Source of the DNA: UKL13-2 sp038321965
GTDB lineage: Bacteria; Pseudomonadota; Gammaproteobacteria; Burkholderiales; Usitatibacteraceae
Direction of reading: 5' to 3'
Assembly (NCBI GenBank): GCA_038321965.1
Contig: JBBQFL010000009.1
Span: 1-64,000, forward strand
Length of the DNA stretch: 64,000 nt
In this document: positions 1-9,800 of the stretch, piece after piece
How the letters are laid out: the number at the start of each line of letters is the position of its first letter
How positions within the stretch are numbered: position 1 is the stretch's first letter
Made by a program: the position numbers and the translations under genes
Notes under the pieces: generated by a model
The model's database searches: none
Told to the model about the DNA's origin: nothing
What the model saw: the letters and a program-made list of their open reading frames with translations, nothing else

Positions 1-80
1 TGTATGGCCGGATTCCCTTTGGCCAAAATTCACTACCAGGCGCGTATTCGGACACCATCACCGTAACAGTTACCTATTGA
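1..80 (+). CDS. Spore coat U (SCPU) pilin-like protein, C-terminal end only
   Basis: The last 25 codons of a gene that begins before the window. The peptide ends PGAYSDTITVTVTY, the final beta strand of Csu-type secreted pilins. The pilin at 3095-3574 ends in the same way (PGAYADALVVTINY), so the two are paralogues. It sits 22 bases before the chaperone gene, in the same direction, and is probably an upstream subunit of the same operon. Family known, specific subunit unknown. Confidence 0.8.
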   Translation, partial: YGRIPFGQNSLPGAYSDTITVTVTY

Positions 81-102
81 TTCGGCCTGAGGGAATACAC
101 GA

Positions 103-828
103 ATGCATACCCAGCCAGCGCGCGCCCAACGATATTCGGTCGCGCGAAATGCGCTACTGAAGTGCGTCGCCGCCATCGCCTTGACCGGCAGTCCTGCCGC
201 AAACGCGGGATCGATTTCCGTAGCGCCACTGAGGCTCATCTATACCGGTGGAATGGTCATCGCCGCCATTACCGTCGAGAACAGCGGGAGCGAAGAGTCG
301 CTGGTACAGACCGAAACTTTCGCCTGGACCCAACCCAATGGCGAGCATAAACTCGACCCCACGGACGATGTTGTGGCCGTACCGCCAGTATTTCGGCTGG
401 CACCTGGCGCGACGCAACTGGTGAGAGTCGGCCTGACGCGCGCATTTACCGAAGCTGACGAGCAGACTTTTCGGTTAACAGTCACCGAAGTACCGACGGC
501 GGTCAAGCCCGGCACCGTCGCGGTGGCGGTACGTCACAGTCTGCCGATTTTTGTGCGGCCCGCTTCGCCCGCTCCTTCAAAGCTGGCAGTGAAACGCGGC
601 GCAGAAAATACCCTAGCCATCGCCAACAACGGTGGTCAGCACATACACATTCATGGCTGGCGCCTGCGCGACAGTACCGGCGCCGTCGTGGCCGAAAATT
701 CCGGTCCCGGCTATTTGCTCGCCGGCGCGCACCGGGCGCTCGTCATCGCCGGTGCGCGCGCCGCGGGGCCAGTAATATTCGAAGCCGATAGCGACGCGGG
801 TACGGCCAAGATCGCCGTGGCTGAGTAA
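103..828 (+). CDS. Periplasmic pilus-assembly chaperone (PapD/CsuC-like)
   Basis: A 241-residue protein with a signal peptide (cleavage near residue 35, after AANA), followed by two immunoglobulin-like beta domains. Typical family features are the early SISVAPLRLIYTGG strand, the mid-domain FRLAPGATQLVRVGL stretch and FRLTVTEVP near residue 130. These chaperones bind pilin subunits in the periplasm, donate a strand to complete their fold and deliver them to the usher. The gene lies between a pilin and the usher. Its TAA stop overlaps the usher ATG by one base, so translation is probably coupled. The archaic Csu-like subtype is inferred from the SCPU pilins on both sides. Confidence 0.88.
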   Translation: MHTQPARAQRYSVARNALLKCVAAIALTGSPAANAGSISVAPLRLIYTGGMVIAAITVENSGSEESLVQTETFAWTQPNGEHKLDPTDDVVAVPPVFRLAPGATQLVRVGLTRAFTEADEQTFRLTVTEVPTAVKPGTVAVAVRHSLPIFVRPASPAPSKLAVKRGAENTLAIANNGGQHIHIHGWRLRDSTGAVVAENSGPGYLLAGAHRALVIAGARAAGPVIFEADSDAGTAKIAVAE

Positions 829-3098
829 TGCGCATGGGTCTTTTGCTGCTTTTGCTGATGGCAGGAGCGGCGCTGGCCAAGCCGGACAGGGTCGTCATTG
901 TCGACGTACTCGTCAATGATGTCGCACGTAAAGCCAGCATGGTGGTGGTTACCGGCGATGGCGCAATACTCGTGCGCCGGGACGATGTCGCGGACTGGAA
1001 TCTGGAGATTCGCGATGCACCCGTCGAGCTTGTACGCGCCATCGCACACATCCGCCTGAGCGCATTGCCCGGCGTTCGCGCCAGCCTCGATACAACGACG
1101 CTACGCGTAGATGCTACGGAGGCCGCATTCGAGGGCACGCGCATCAATCTGCAAAAAGCATCGGTTCCCGTGCTTGATGCAGGTACCGGCGCTTATATGA
1201 ATTACGACTTATCCTATTTTATCGGTCGCGGTCAGCCGGCCTCGACTGCCGTCGCATTGGAAGGCGTCTACTACCATGACTCGTTCTCCGTCGTGAACGA
1301 CGGTGTCGTTTCCAACTCCACGCTGGGACGCCGGTTCATCCGCTATGAATCCAGCATGCGCTGGGATTTTCCGGAGCGTATTCAGTCGCTGGTGGCGGGC
1401 GATGCGATCAGCCGCTCGGGCACGTTGGCGCGCGCCTTCCGTTTCGGCGGCATCAGCTACGGCAGCAACTTCGCGACACGCCCCGATATGGTGACCTTTG
1501 CGCTACCGGCATTGCCGGGCGAATCGCGCATCCCGACTGCGGCCGAGTTGCTCATCAACGGCCAGACGCATTCGCGATTCGAACTAAACCCAGGCCCTTT
1601 CGAAATCAGCAACGTGCCGGCCATCAACGGCGCAGGTGAAATTCAGTTGGTCACGCGCGACCCGCTAGGCCGGCAGCAAATTCTGGTCGTTCCCTATTAC
1701 GTGACGCCGACCCTGCTCAGCCCGGGCCTCACCGACGCCGGGTTCGAGATCGGCAAAGTGCGCGAGGACTTTGGTCTCGCTAGTTTTCACTATGGCCGCG
1801 GCTTTGCCAGAGGGATATTGCGCAGAGGCATGACACCCCAGCTGACCATTGAGGGCTTAGCAGAAACGACCGGCAGACAGCATGTCGTGGGCACCGGTTT
1901 GACGACAGCGGTCGGCACCTCGGCAGTGGTAAGCGCATCGATTGCGCGCAGCCAAGGTGAAGGCAATGACAGCGCCGGCACCAGCGTTTGGGCCTCGCTG
2001 GAACGCGTATCCCGTGTTTTCTCGTTTGGGCTGCGCGGTCAGGTCGCGTCACGTCAATTCACCCAGCTTGGCGAGCTTGCTGGCCTGCGCTACCGCCTCA
2101 ACACCAACGCGAGCATACCTTTGGGTTGGTTTGGCACTGTGAGCGCGGTTCACGCGGCAGAAGCGCGTTACAACCGCGGTCGCGTTGCGACTACCGCGCT
2201 TAGCTACCAGCGGCAGCTCGCCAAAGCGCTCACCCTGCTGACGAATTTCAGTACCACCCGGACGGCAGATGGAACGCAAAACTTTGCCGGGCTCGCACTG
2301 GTGATGCCGCTGGACGCCCTCACCAGTGCTTCGCTTGCGTCCACCCGGCAGCGCGGAAACAGTGAACACGTACTTGACGTACGCCGCAACCTGCCCTCAG
2401 ACGAGGGCTGGGCTACGCGGGCGCGCGTGACCGCCAACGATGCAATTGGCCAGCGTGTGGACGCTGGTACGACCTGGCAAAACGCCACCGGGCAGTGGTC
2501 GGCCGATGCCAGCCACGCAAGGAGCGGACAGAGCGTACGCCTGGGCACCAACGGCAGCTTCGTGCTGGCCGGTGGCGCAATCAAGGCGGTGCGACAACTT
2601 GGCGATGCATTCGCGATCGTTTCGGTGCCGGGCTATCCGGGTATCGATGTGTTTCACGAAAATCAACGCGTCGCCCGGACCGATGCCGCGGGATTTGCCG
2701 TCATTCCGCGATTGCGGGCCTATGAATCGAATTCCGTGAGCCTGGATACCCTCAAGCTCTCGTTGGCCACTGAGCTTAGTACGCCGCGTCGGCAAGTCAC
2801 GCCCGCACGGCGTGCAGGTGTATTGCTGACCTTCAAGGCCAAAACCACGCGCGGTGCACTGGTGCGTATCGTCAAAGAAAACGGCGATATCGTGCCTGCC
2901 GGCGCACTGCTGCGCATTCGCGACGAATTTTTCCCCATCGCCACAAACGGCGAGGCTTGGGTGACGGGGCTTGATGTCGAAACCGATGCGCTGGTGGAAT
3001 GGGGCGCTCAACGTTGCACCGTACGTATCCCGGTTCCTGACGCCACAAAGGTGCGTCCGCGCATTGGGCCGCTGACCTGCAAAGGAGCTACCGCATGA
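828..3098 (+). CDS. Outer-membrane fimbrial usher (CsuD-like)
   Basis: A 756-residue outer-membrane protein with a short signal peptide (MRMGLLLLLLMAGAALA). It has an N-terminal chaperone-binding region, then the usher barrel (GAYMNYDLSYFIGRG near residue 125, and alternating strands to about residue 600) and C-terminal plug-like domains. Ushers receive chaperone-subunit complexes and secrete the growing fibre. The length is normal for archaic ushers. The start overlaps the chaperone stop by one base, and the end overlaps the next pilin by four (ATGA), so this is a tight operon. Confidence 0.9.
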   Translation: MRMGLLLLLLMAGAALAKPDRVVIVDVLVNDVARKASMVVVTGDGAILVRRDDVADWNLEIRDAPVELVRAIAHIRLSALPGVRASLDTTTLRVDATEAAFEGTRINLQKASVPVLDAGTGAYMNYDLSYFIGRGQPASTAVALEGVYYHDSFSVVNDGVVSNSTLGRRFIRYESSMRWDFPERIQSLVAGDAISRSGTLARAFRFGGISYGSNFATRPDMVTFALPALPGESRIPTAAELLINGQTHSRFELNPGPFEISNVPAINGAGEIQLVTRDPLGRQQILVVPYYVTPTLLSPGLTDAGFEIGKVREDFGLASFHYGRGFARGILRRGMTPQLTIEGLAETTGRQHVVGTGLTTAVGTSAVVSASIARSQGEGNDSAGTSVWASLERVSRVFSFGLRGQVASRQFTQLGELAGLRYRLNTNASIPLGWFGTVSAVHAAEARYNRGRVATTALSYQRQLAKALTLLTNFSTTRTADGTQNFAGLALVMPLDALTSASLASTRQRGNSEHVLDVRRNLPSDEGWATRARVTANDAIGQRVDAGTTWQNATGQWSADASHARSGQSVRLGTNGSFVLAGGAIKAVRQLGDAFAIVSVPGYPGIDVFHENQRVARTDAAGFAVIPRLRAYESNSVSLDTLKLSLATELSTPRRQVTPARRAGVLLTFKAKTTRGALVRIVKENGDIVPAGALLRIRDEFFPIATNGEAWVTGLDVETDALVEWGAQRCTVRIPVPDATKVRPRIGPLTCKGATA

Positions 3099-3574
3099 AA
3101 TATCAGATGATAACGGCGTTGTCGATCATGCTATTGGCGGCACCGGCGCACGGTGCAAGCTGCAACGTCGCCACGACCGGTATTTTCTTCGGCAGCTACA
3201 TCCCCAATCAAGCATCGCCGCTAGATTCTGTCGGCACCATCGTCGTCGATTGCGCCAAAGCCGCGCTCGACAGTCTGCCGATGACCGTAAACTATTCACT
3301 CCACATCAGCAGTGGCAGCGGCGGCGGCTATACGCCGCGCACCATGAGCAGCGGTACTCATGCACTCAATTACAACCTCTATCGCGACGCCTTGCGCAGT
3401 AGCGTGCTGGGCGACGGCTCCAGCGGCACGTCGAGCATTACTGGTACTTTGCGATTGCTGTCGCCGCTAGGTGCCGCAACGGGGTCGCATAGCTTTTATG
3501 GCCGCATCTTCGCCGGACAGAATTTATATCCGGGCGCGTATGCCGACGCGCTCGTCGTGACCATCAACTACTGA
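3095..3574 (+). CDS. Spore coat U domain pilin
   Basis: A 159-residue secreted protein with a signal peptide ending AHGA near residue 21, then the SCPU domain. The family pattern is visible: CNVATTGIFFGSY, a second cysteine in VVDCAKA, a glycine/serine-rich middle, and the terminal PGAYADALVVTINY strand. It is a probable structural or tip subunit of the Csu-like pilus, assembled by donor-strand exchange. The start overlaps the usher stop (ATGA). No pilus gene follows, so it closes the operon. Confidence 0.87.
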   Translation: MKYQMITALSIMLLAAPAHGASCNVATTGIFFGSYIPNQASPLDSVGTIVVDCAKAALDSLPMTVNYSLHISSGSGGGYTPRTMSSGTHALNYNLYRDALRSSVLGDGSSGTSSITGTLRLLSPLGAATGSHSFYGRIFAGQNLYPGAYADALVVTINY

Positions 3575-3640
3575 CCGGAAAATAGTCAAAGGCTCTCCAG
3601 TGGTCGGGACCCAAAGCAACCAAAAGCCGAAACACAAGCT

Positions 3641-3874
3641 GTGGTGAGCCGGCTCCCCTCACTTGTCCATTGCGCTACGCACCTGCCGATAGCGCTCGTC
3701 GATGCCAGCCAGATTCGCCCGATCATCATCAAGCGGGTGACCCACGCAATGCAGACGATGCCGGGACAACCTGGAGAAATCACCATCCGGCTGGAGGCCG
3801 TGAAATTGGATGCCGTCCTGTTGGAAGCGCACCCCGCTCTGCGCAACATAGGTGCGCAGTACGCTAGTTGTTGA
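3641..3874 (+). pseudogene. Relic of a histidine kinase ATPase domain
   Basis: A 77-codon open stretch (3641-3874) with no proper start context. Its translation aligns by eye with the ATP-binding domain of the three hybrid kinases at 6.8-17.4 kb. It reads LPIALVDASQIRPIIIKRVTHAMQ, split here as LPIALVDASQI then RPIIIKRVTHAMQ, where the intact kinase at 14806 has VPPVLADVTQI then QQVVINLVSNAVQ. The following LEAVKLDAVLLEAHPALR matches VDTVMLDAALVQSQPALR. The N-box asparagines are replaced (N to K and N to H), so ATP binding is lost. No histidine box, G-boxes or receiver remain. I read it as the remnant of a fourth paralogue. Confidence 0.65.
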
Positions 3875-4064
3875 AGTGCGCGTGGGCCCGGTAGTGTCGA
3901 CATAAGTTGCCACCACCCCCCCTACCGATAACCGATGAATCGCGCATTGCGTCCGCACTTGCATGTTGGGAATGTACTGCGAGTGTACAAAGTGCCAAAG
4001 CCGTTAGCAGCGTACAACAAGCCGCATTCGGATTCGTACGCCGGAGACCGGTTTTCGATTTCAT
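3864..4064 (-). CDS. Possible small secreted peptide, doubtful
   Basis: A 66-codon ORF with a believable signal peptide: a basic start, then CTLLTALALCTLAV and ASADA as a cleavage site. The short mature part is glycine-rich (GRGGGG) and matches nothing I recognise. No strong ribosome binding site precedes it, and it overlaps the end of the kinase relic in antisense. It may be chance coding in decaying DNA. The rest of 3875-4142 holds nothing else I can name. Confidence 0.22.
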   Translation of the reverse strand: MKSKTGLRRTNPNAACCTLLTALALCTLAVHSQHASADAMRDSSVIGRGGGGNLCRHYRAHAHFNN

Positions 4065-4142
4065 GGATTTTCGTCCAGACTCAGTGGTCAGGGGCTAAAG
4101 CGTCGCGTCACCTGTACGCTCGAAACTTCGGTTCGGCTATAT

Positions 4143-5327
4143 TCAGTAATTGCGAGGCAGCATCGATGATCGCTGCGGCTGGTTTGGTACCTGCGATGGG
4201 TGAATATCGTGAATGTTGTCCTCGCGACGCGCCTTGCGCGATACCGTCTCAAACGCACTGTTGAATACATCGTCGGCGAGTCCCAAGCCACGAACCCGCT
4301 GCACCTCGCCAGAAGACAGACTGTCGCGCAATGCCTCCAAGCCCATGTTGCGCGTGGTGCCAGTTTCGAAATGTTTGAATACACACGTACCCAGAATGGT
4401 GGTAACCCAATTCAAGCGCCAGCGCCTGTTGCCCGCCGTGTCACGTGTTTCGATCCAGTCACCGCAAGCCAGGCCAAGCGTTGCAAGTGCCGCACTCGGC
4501 GACGCGACGTCGGACCGCGTCGCCAGTGCAGCCATTGGGGCGGCGAATCGCTCACCACCGATTTCCTGCGCGCGATTGGCATCGATCAGTTCGTGCACAA
4601 TTTGCAATGCGGCAAAGAAGCATTCAGCACGCGAATCTTCAGCGCCGGCGATTTCCGCACCCTTTAACAGCGACGAAATAGCTTGGGGCAATGTTTCCGC
4701 AAGATGCTGCCGCTGCATTTTCGGCGTCGACTCCCGCATGCTCTTCAGGATGTTATCGAGTGTCGCCAAGCCCAGTTTCCACGGATCTCCACGCTGCCCG
4801 CCCTTCAGGTAGCCGTGAATCAGCACGTCGCGCCAGGCGGTCAGGATGAAAGCGCCAATTGCCGTCGGGAGTTTGAGATTCTGTAAGCGTATCGCAATTT
4901 CGCGGTCGGCCTGGCCCCCCGCAAACTCGGCCGCCTCTGCGCGTTCGAGCGCACGCAAAACGTCGTCACTCAGGAGTGCGGCTTCTTCATGATGATAGAA
5001 CAGGCTATCTAGCCGATCAAACGCCAGCCTGAACGCGTCTGGGACTTCGTTGTGAATCATGACCAAGCCATCAACGATATTGGCCACCGAGCGTAGCGTC
5101 GAATCGTCTTCGTCACCCATGCCGACGGTAATGGTGAGACCGAACTCGGCGATCAAGTCCAGCAGCATACGCACTGGATGGTGCACTTGCGTGAGCAATG
5201 AGCGATCCTTGAGTGCCAGTTCCAACACCGGTAGCTGCAAGCGGCGGACGATTTCGCGCAATTGACCGGGCATGCGTGCGTCGACGAGCAGGCGGTCGAA
5301 CATCACGGTGATGATGTCGCTGACCAC
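4143..5327 (-). pseudogene. DUF1631 protein, C-terminal part (gene cut by in-frame TGA)
   Basis: The downstream 394 codons of a DUF1631 gene whose upstream part is at 5373-6296. Both parts are in one frame: 4143-6296 is exactly 718 codons, broken only by a TGA at 5373-5375. DUF1631 proteins are roughly 700-800-residue, mostly helical proteins of unknown function in betaproteobacteria, so the joined length is right. The GTG at 5327 lies within the repeated LQQKLTRDEQVV segment and is unlikely to be a real start. The sequence after the stop is not frameshifted and keeps a normal C-terminus (DDVFNSAFETVSRKARRED). Either the mutation is recent, the stop is read through, or it is a sequencing error. 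Confidence 0.75.
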
Positions 5328-5430
5328 CTGTTCATCGCGCGTGAGTTTCTGTTGCAGCCTAGCCAGTTCATTTCAGGCTTTCGAGTGCGCGGCGACCACC
5401 TGTTCATCGCGCGTGAGTTTCTGTTGCAGC
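5322..5430. repeat. 72-bp in-frame tandem duplication inside the DUF1631 gene
   Basis: The 37-bp sequence at 5322-5358 recurs exactly at 5394-5430, an offset of 72 bp (24 codons). On the minus strand each copy encodes LQQKLTRDEQVV. The spacer between them contains the TGA that ends the N-terminal ORF. The duplication keeps the reading frame, so the stop, not the duplication, breaks the gene. Confidence 0.9.
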
Positions 5431-6296
5431 GCCAAGCGTGCATCGTGCATCTGGCCGCTCACCGCCGGTGTTGTTTGACCGCCGGGTTCCTGGGCAGTTG
5501 CGCTGAGTGCCGGCATCTTGATTTCCGACTTTGTCAGAATCTTGGTCAGCGCCAAGGTCAATTCCCGGTTCAGCTTTGCCGCACCTGCAGCCTCTTCCTG
5601 CGCGATTGGCAGCTGCCGTTCGCTCGTGACGACCGGCCGACCGAAGTATTCGGCGCTATCAACGTCGATACCGCGTGCGGTGAATGAAGTGTTGGCTGCG
5701 GTATAGACCGCCGGAACGATTTCCAGAAGTACCGGGCCGAATGTCCGGAAAATGACCAGTCGCACGGCCGCATCGGTTTCGAACGAGCCGATCGCCTCCA
5801 TCAAAGCTTGTGCAAATACCTGGGGAGAGACCGGGTTTTGGTTGTCTTTCGGATAATCGATACCGGTCACAATCGCGATGCGGGTGGTGAGTCCCCAAAG
5901 TTCGAATTCGCTCTGCTCCTTTAGGCGCCGGCTACAGTGATTGACCGCAATTTCCTCATTCAAGCGCTCATCGGAAAGCAGCGTCATGCCGGCAAGCGAC
6001 ATGCGCGCTTTGCGACCGCCGGCATCGATCATGCAAAACAGCCGTTCATCGAAAATCCGGCGAAGCACAGCCGACACTTGCGATTGCAGGTCCCGGCGGC
6101 GCGCATAGAGCAATTGTGCGGCCCGTTCAAAGCGTTTTTTTCCGGTGGCGTTATTGCACGCCTCGGCTTCAAATTCCATGCATTCGCTGATATCGGGAAT
6201 CGTGTCGAAAATGCGGCGTGCGAAGTCTTCAGCAAGTTGTGTCCTGACACCCTCTATCAAGGTGGGGTCTAAAACCGAAAGCGACGTTGTGTGCAT
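5373..6296 (-). pseudogene. DUF1631 protein, N-terminal part
   Basis: 307 codons from an ATG at 6296 with a good binding site (AAGGA, six bases upstream) to the TGA at 5373. Helical DUF1631 N-terminal features include FARRIFDTIPDI, YARRRDLQSQVSAVLRRIF and LNREL. The stop lies in the spacer between two copies of a 37-bp repeat 72 bp apart, which encode LQQKLTRDEQVV twice in frame. Beyond the TGA the frame continues NELAR and joins the C-terminal ORF. The unmutated codon could have been TGG (Trp). If translated as it stands, the product would lack more than half of the protein. Confidence 0.75.
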
Positions 6297-6362
6297 GGCG
6301 ATTCCTTCATAGTCAATGATGCAATTTCAACCGGAATTCAGGTGTGGCCCGATTCGGACTAC

Positions 6363-6590
6363 TCACGCGCTAGGTGATGGGAATCGGGGGTCAGCCGGTG
6401 AGTCCAAGTTACGCTTCGCACCGGCAATCGCTATCAGGCGATTCCCGAGATCGACCTTCGTTATTGCCGGGATAACACCTACTTTGCCGCGCTCAATGCA
6501 GCCCGTCAGGAATACCAACGTAACGGCAACAGCCACTAAGGTTTTTGGCAGCCGACGTTTCGTAAATACCCGACAGGGCGTGCAAGCCAC
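6363..6590 (-). CDS. Possible small lipoprotein
   Basis: A 75-codon ORF from a GTG at 6590. It has a basic N-terminus (KRRLPK), a hydrophobic stretch (TLVAVAVTLVF) and a lipobox LTGC, as in lipoproteins anchored by an acylated cysteine near residue 31. About 40 residues follow with no recognisable family. It lies 66 bases upstream of the DUF1631 gene on the same strand. The non-ATG start and lack of homology keep confidence low. Nothing else in 6297-6660 is convincing. Confidence 0.33.
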   Translation of the reverse strand: MACTPCRVFTKRRLPKTLVAVAVTLVFLTGCIERGKVGVIPAITKVDLGNRLIAIAGAKRNLDSPADPRFPSPSA

Positions 6591-6666
6591 TTACACAACA
6601 ATACGGATACGCGCAAAAGAATCCGATTTCGAGATCCGGCAACACTGAAAAAAGCGAACCCCAGAA

Positions 6667-6710
6667 TTGGCGGGCGTTTCCAGGCATTTATGCTCGGAAA
6701 AGCCCGCCAA
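6667..6710. repeat. Stem-loop, copy 1 of a two-copy family
   Basis: Arms TTGGCGGGC (6667-6675) and GCCCGCCAA (6702-6710) pair perfectly. An inner TTTCC/GGAAA helix extends the stem to about 15 bp, with one mismatch. The loop is AGGCATTTATGCTC. A second hairpin at 45104-45141 has different outer pairs but nearly the same loop (AGGCACTTTTATGTCC). No clear U-tract follows, so a simple terminator is not obvious. It lies about 110 bp before the hybrid kinase at 6823. Confidence 0.7.
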
Positions 6711-6822
6711 ATAAAGGGTTTGGCACTGACCACGGGAACGCGAATCCTCCCGCAATCGGCGCGATCCCATCAATATTCGCACAAGGGCCGTTTAGGAATT
6801 CGTCAGGCAATTGAAACCGACA

Positions 6823-9800
6823 ATGAAACCAACGCAACGCGAAACAACGGTGTCACCAGGAGCGCCCCCACCAGCCTCCACGACGCGTCCAGTGTTTCTG
6901 GCGGCCGCTGGTCTCATCCTTATTTCTGGCGTGCTGGTGGCAATGGCGTTGTTTCACCTTCGAGGCGAGGCGATTCAATCGGGCGAACGCCTGACGGCAT
7001 CATTTGCTCACGTCATTGAGGAGCAGACGGAACGTAGTATTCAGCTCATCGATGAGCGATTGCAGGCAGCCGTGACCGGCCTTGGGCAACTCGACGCAAC
7101 AGGCCAATTGAGTGAACAAACATCCCGCACGCTGCTGAAGAAGCAACTCAAAGACCTTCCGTTTGTGCGCGCATTTTGGGTTGTGAACGCCGAGGGACGT
7201 TCCAAATTCGACTCGGACACAGGCAACAGCGGGTTGAATTATGCCGACCGTGACTATTTCCAGATTTACCTCACCCAGCCGCAGACGGCGTTTTATGTCG
7301 GACGCCCGGTTCGCAGCCGCACTACTGGAACCTGGCTGATCAGCATGGCACGGCCCCTGCATACGGCTGGTGGCAAATTTGCTGGCGTGGTTGTCGCGGC
7401 GCTGGAGCCAAGTTTCTTCCAGTCCTTCTGGCAACAAGCCGACCTTGGTGTCGGCAGCGCGATCGCACTCTGGCGGCGCGACGGCTTGCTGATGATACGT
7501 AGCCCGACTAACGATACGGGAATGGGAGACGTTTTCGCAGCCTATCCTCTGTTTCGAAAGTGGTTGCCTGGAAGCCCAGTCGGCGTGTTTCAGGACATAA
7601 GCCCCTTTGAAGGCGATTTGCGCAGTTTCGCCTATCGCACGCTGTCGACACAGCCAGACCTCGTCGTGGTCGTGAGCCAATCGCTTGCGCTGATGCTGAA
7701 ACCGTGGCGAGAATTTGCCACGTTGGCGCTTAGTATCTGGGTCATCGCAGCATGGATGCTCATCGGCCTTTGCGTGTTCGTGAACCGTCTGTGGAAGCAA
7801 AGGGCGCGCGTCGAAACGATCGGTCGGGAAGTGGCGCAGCGTCTAGCACTCGCGACCGATGTCGCGTCGATGGGCGTCTGGGACTGGGACGTCAATGCGG
7901 ATTCGTTTTTCGCTACGCCCTCATGCTTCACGATGTTGGGTGACGATCCAGAAGATGGCATTCGCGACCGCGAGGAATGGCTTGATCGCGTTCACCCTGA
8001 AGACCGGCATCTCGTGGATGAAACGATACGGGCTGTGTTGGCAGGCTCATACAGTGAATACAAATACGAAGTGCGTATGCAGCACGCCGACGGATCGTTC
8101 CGCTGGGTCGGCATGGCCGGTCGCGTGCTCGAGCACAATGAAGACCGCACGGCAAGCCGCATTCTGGGAATACGGATGGACGTTACCGAACGCAAGCACG
8201 CGGAAGCGGCACTACAGGAAAGCGAGGGGCGATACCGCGCACTGGTTGAGTCAGCGCCCGAGCCTATCCTCGTCCATCGCGACGGCGACATAATTTTTGT
8301 CAATCCCGCCACCACCAAGTTGCTCGCCGCAAAGTCGGCGCAGGAAGTGGTTGGCCGAAGCATGCTCGACCTGGTTCATCCGGGCTCGCGGCACATCATA
8401 CTGACGCGGCTGAAAAGCCTTGCGGCTGGCGACACCGAAAACACACTCTGGGAACTCAAGTTTGTAAGGCTCGATGGAAAGACAATCGATGTAGAACTTC
8501 GCGGCACGATAATCACCTTTGCGGGTGTGCCAGCGGTTCAAATTTCCATTCGTGACATCACCGCAGCCAAGGAAGCAGAAGACGCGTTACGCATGAGCGA
8601 GGTTGCGCTGACCGAGGCGCAACGCGTGGCGCAGATCGGTAGCTGGAGCTGGCACGGTCCCGCCGACACCTCCGAATGGTCCGATGAGCTATTTAAAATC
8701 TTTGACATGGAGCTGTCCTCGGCCACGCTGAACTTGGAAAATCAAATGCAGCTATTTACCCCGGAAAGTGCCGCGCTCCTAGGTGCTGCTGCACAAAAAG
8801 CCATGCAGACCGGGGAGCCGTACGACCTCGAACTGGAACGTAGAGCCGATGATGGTCAACGGCACTGGGTCAGCATCAGAGGCGAAGTGCGGCGCTCGGC
8901 GCGGGGCCGCATTTTCGGGCTACGCGGCACCGCCCAAAACATCACCGACCGGAAGCTCGCCGAAGTGACACGAGTGTCGCTTGAGGCACAGCTGCGCGAA
9001 TCGCAAAAGATGCAGGCCATCGGCACGTTGGCCGGCGGCATCGCGCACGATTTCAACAATATCCTAGCCACCATCCTCGGCAATACCGCACTTGCGCGTG
9101 CGGATCTGCACGGCAATGCACCGGCACTGCAGAGCCTGGACGAAATCAGCAAGGCCGGCGCGCGGGCACGCGACCTGGTTCAGCAAATTCTCTCGTTCAG
9201 CCGCCGCGAGCCGATGCAGCGAAAGCTGACGGCGCTTGCGCCGGTGGTGGGCGAATCTGTACGCTTGCTGCGTGCAACCCTGCCTCCGCGCATTGCGCTC
9301 GATGTTCACTTCGCCGCCGACACGCCACCGGTGCTGGCCGATGCCAACCAGATTCAGCAGATCGTGCTCAATCTCGTCACCAATTCGCTGCAGGCGATGC
9401 GCGGCATGTCGGGACACATCTCCATCCGCCTTGGCACGGCGGTGTTGGATGAAGCGTCGACGGCGATGCATCCGAGTCTGCTCATCATGGGTGCCACGCT
9501 CGGCAGTCGTCTGGTGCAGCTGGAGGTCAGCGACGACGGCCCCGGCATGGATGCGACGACCGTCGCGAGGATCTTTGAGCCGTTCTTTACCACCAAGCCA
9601 GTCGATGAAGGCACGGGCCTTGGACTGTCAGTGGTGCACGGCATCGTGCATGCGCACGACGGTGCGATTTTGGTCGCTAGCCAGCCCGGCGAAGGTGCGA
9701 CCTTCACCATTTATTTTCCGGTCACCGAAACGCCCGCAGTCTCTCAAGATTTGCCTCACAACGCAGAGCCACACAACGCCGTGGCGGCAACGCCAGCGCA

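Noticed and set aside
7000..7800. 266-codon minus-strand ORF inside the first hybrid kinase
   Set aside because: Antisense shadow of a well-supported gene; composition follows the codon pattern of the plus-strand frame and no binding site or family is seen.
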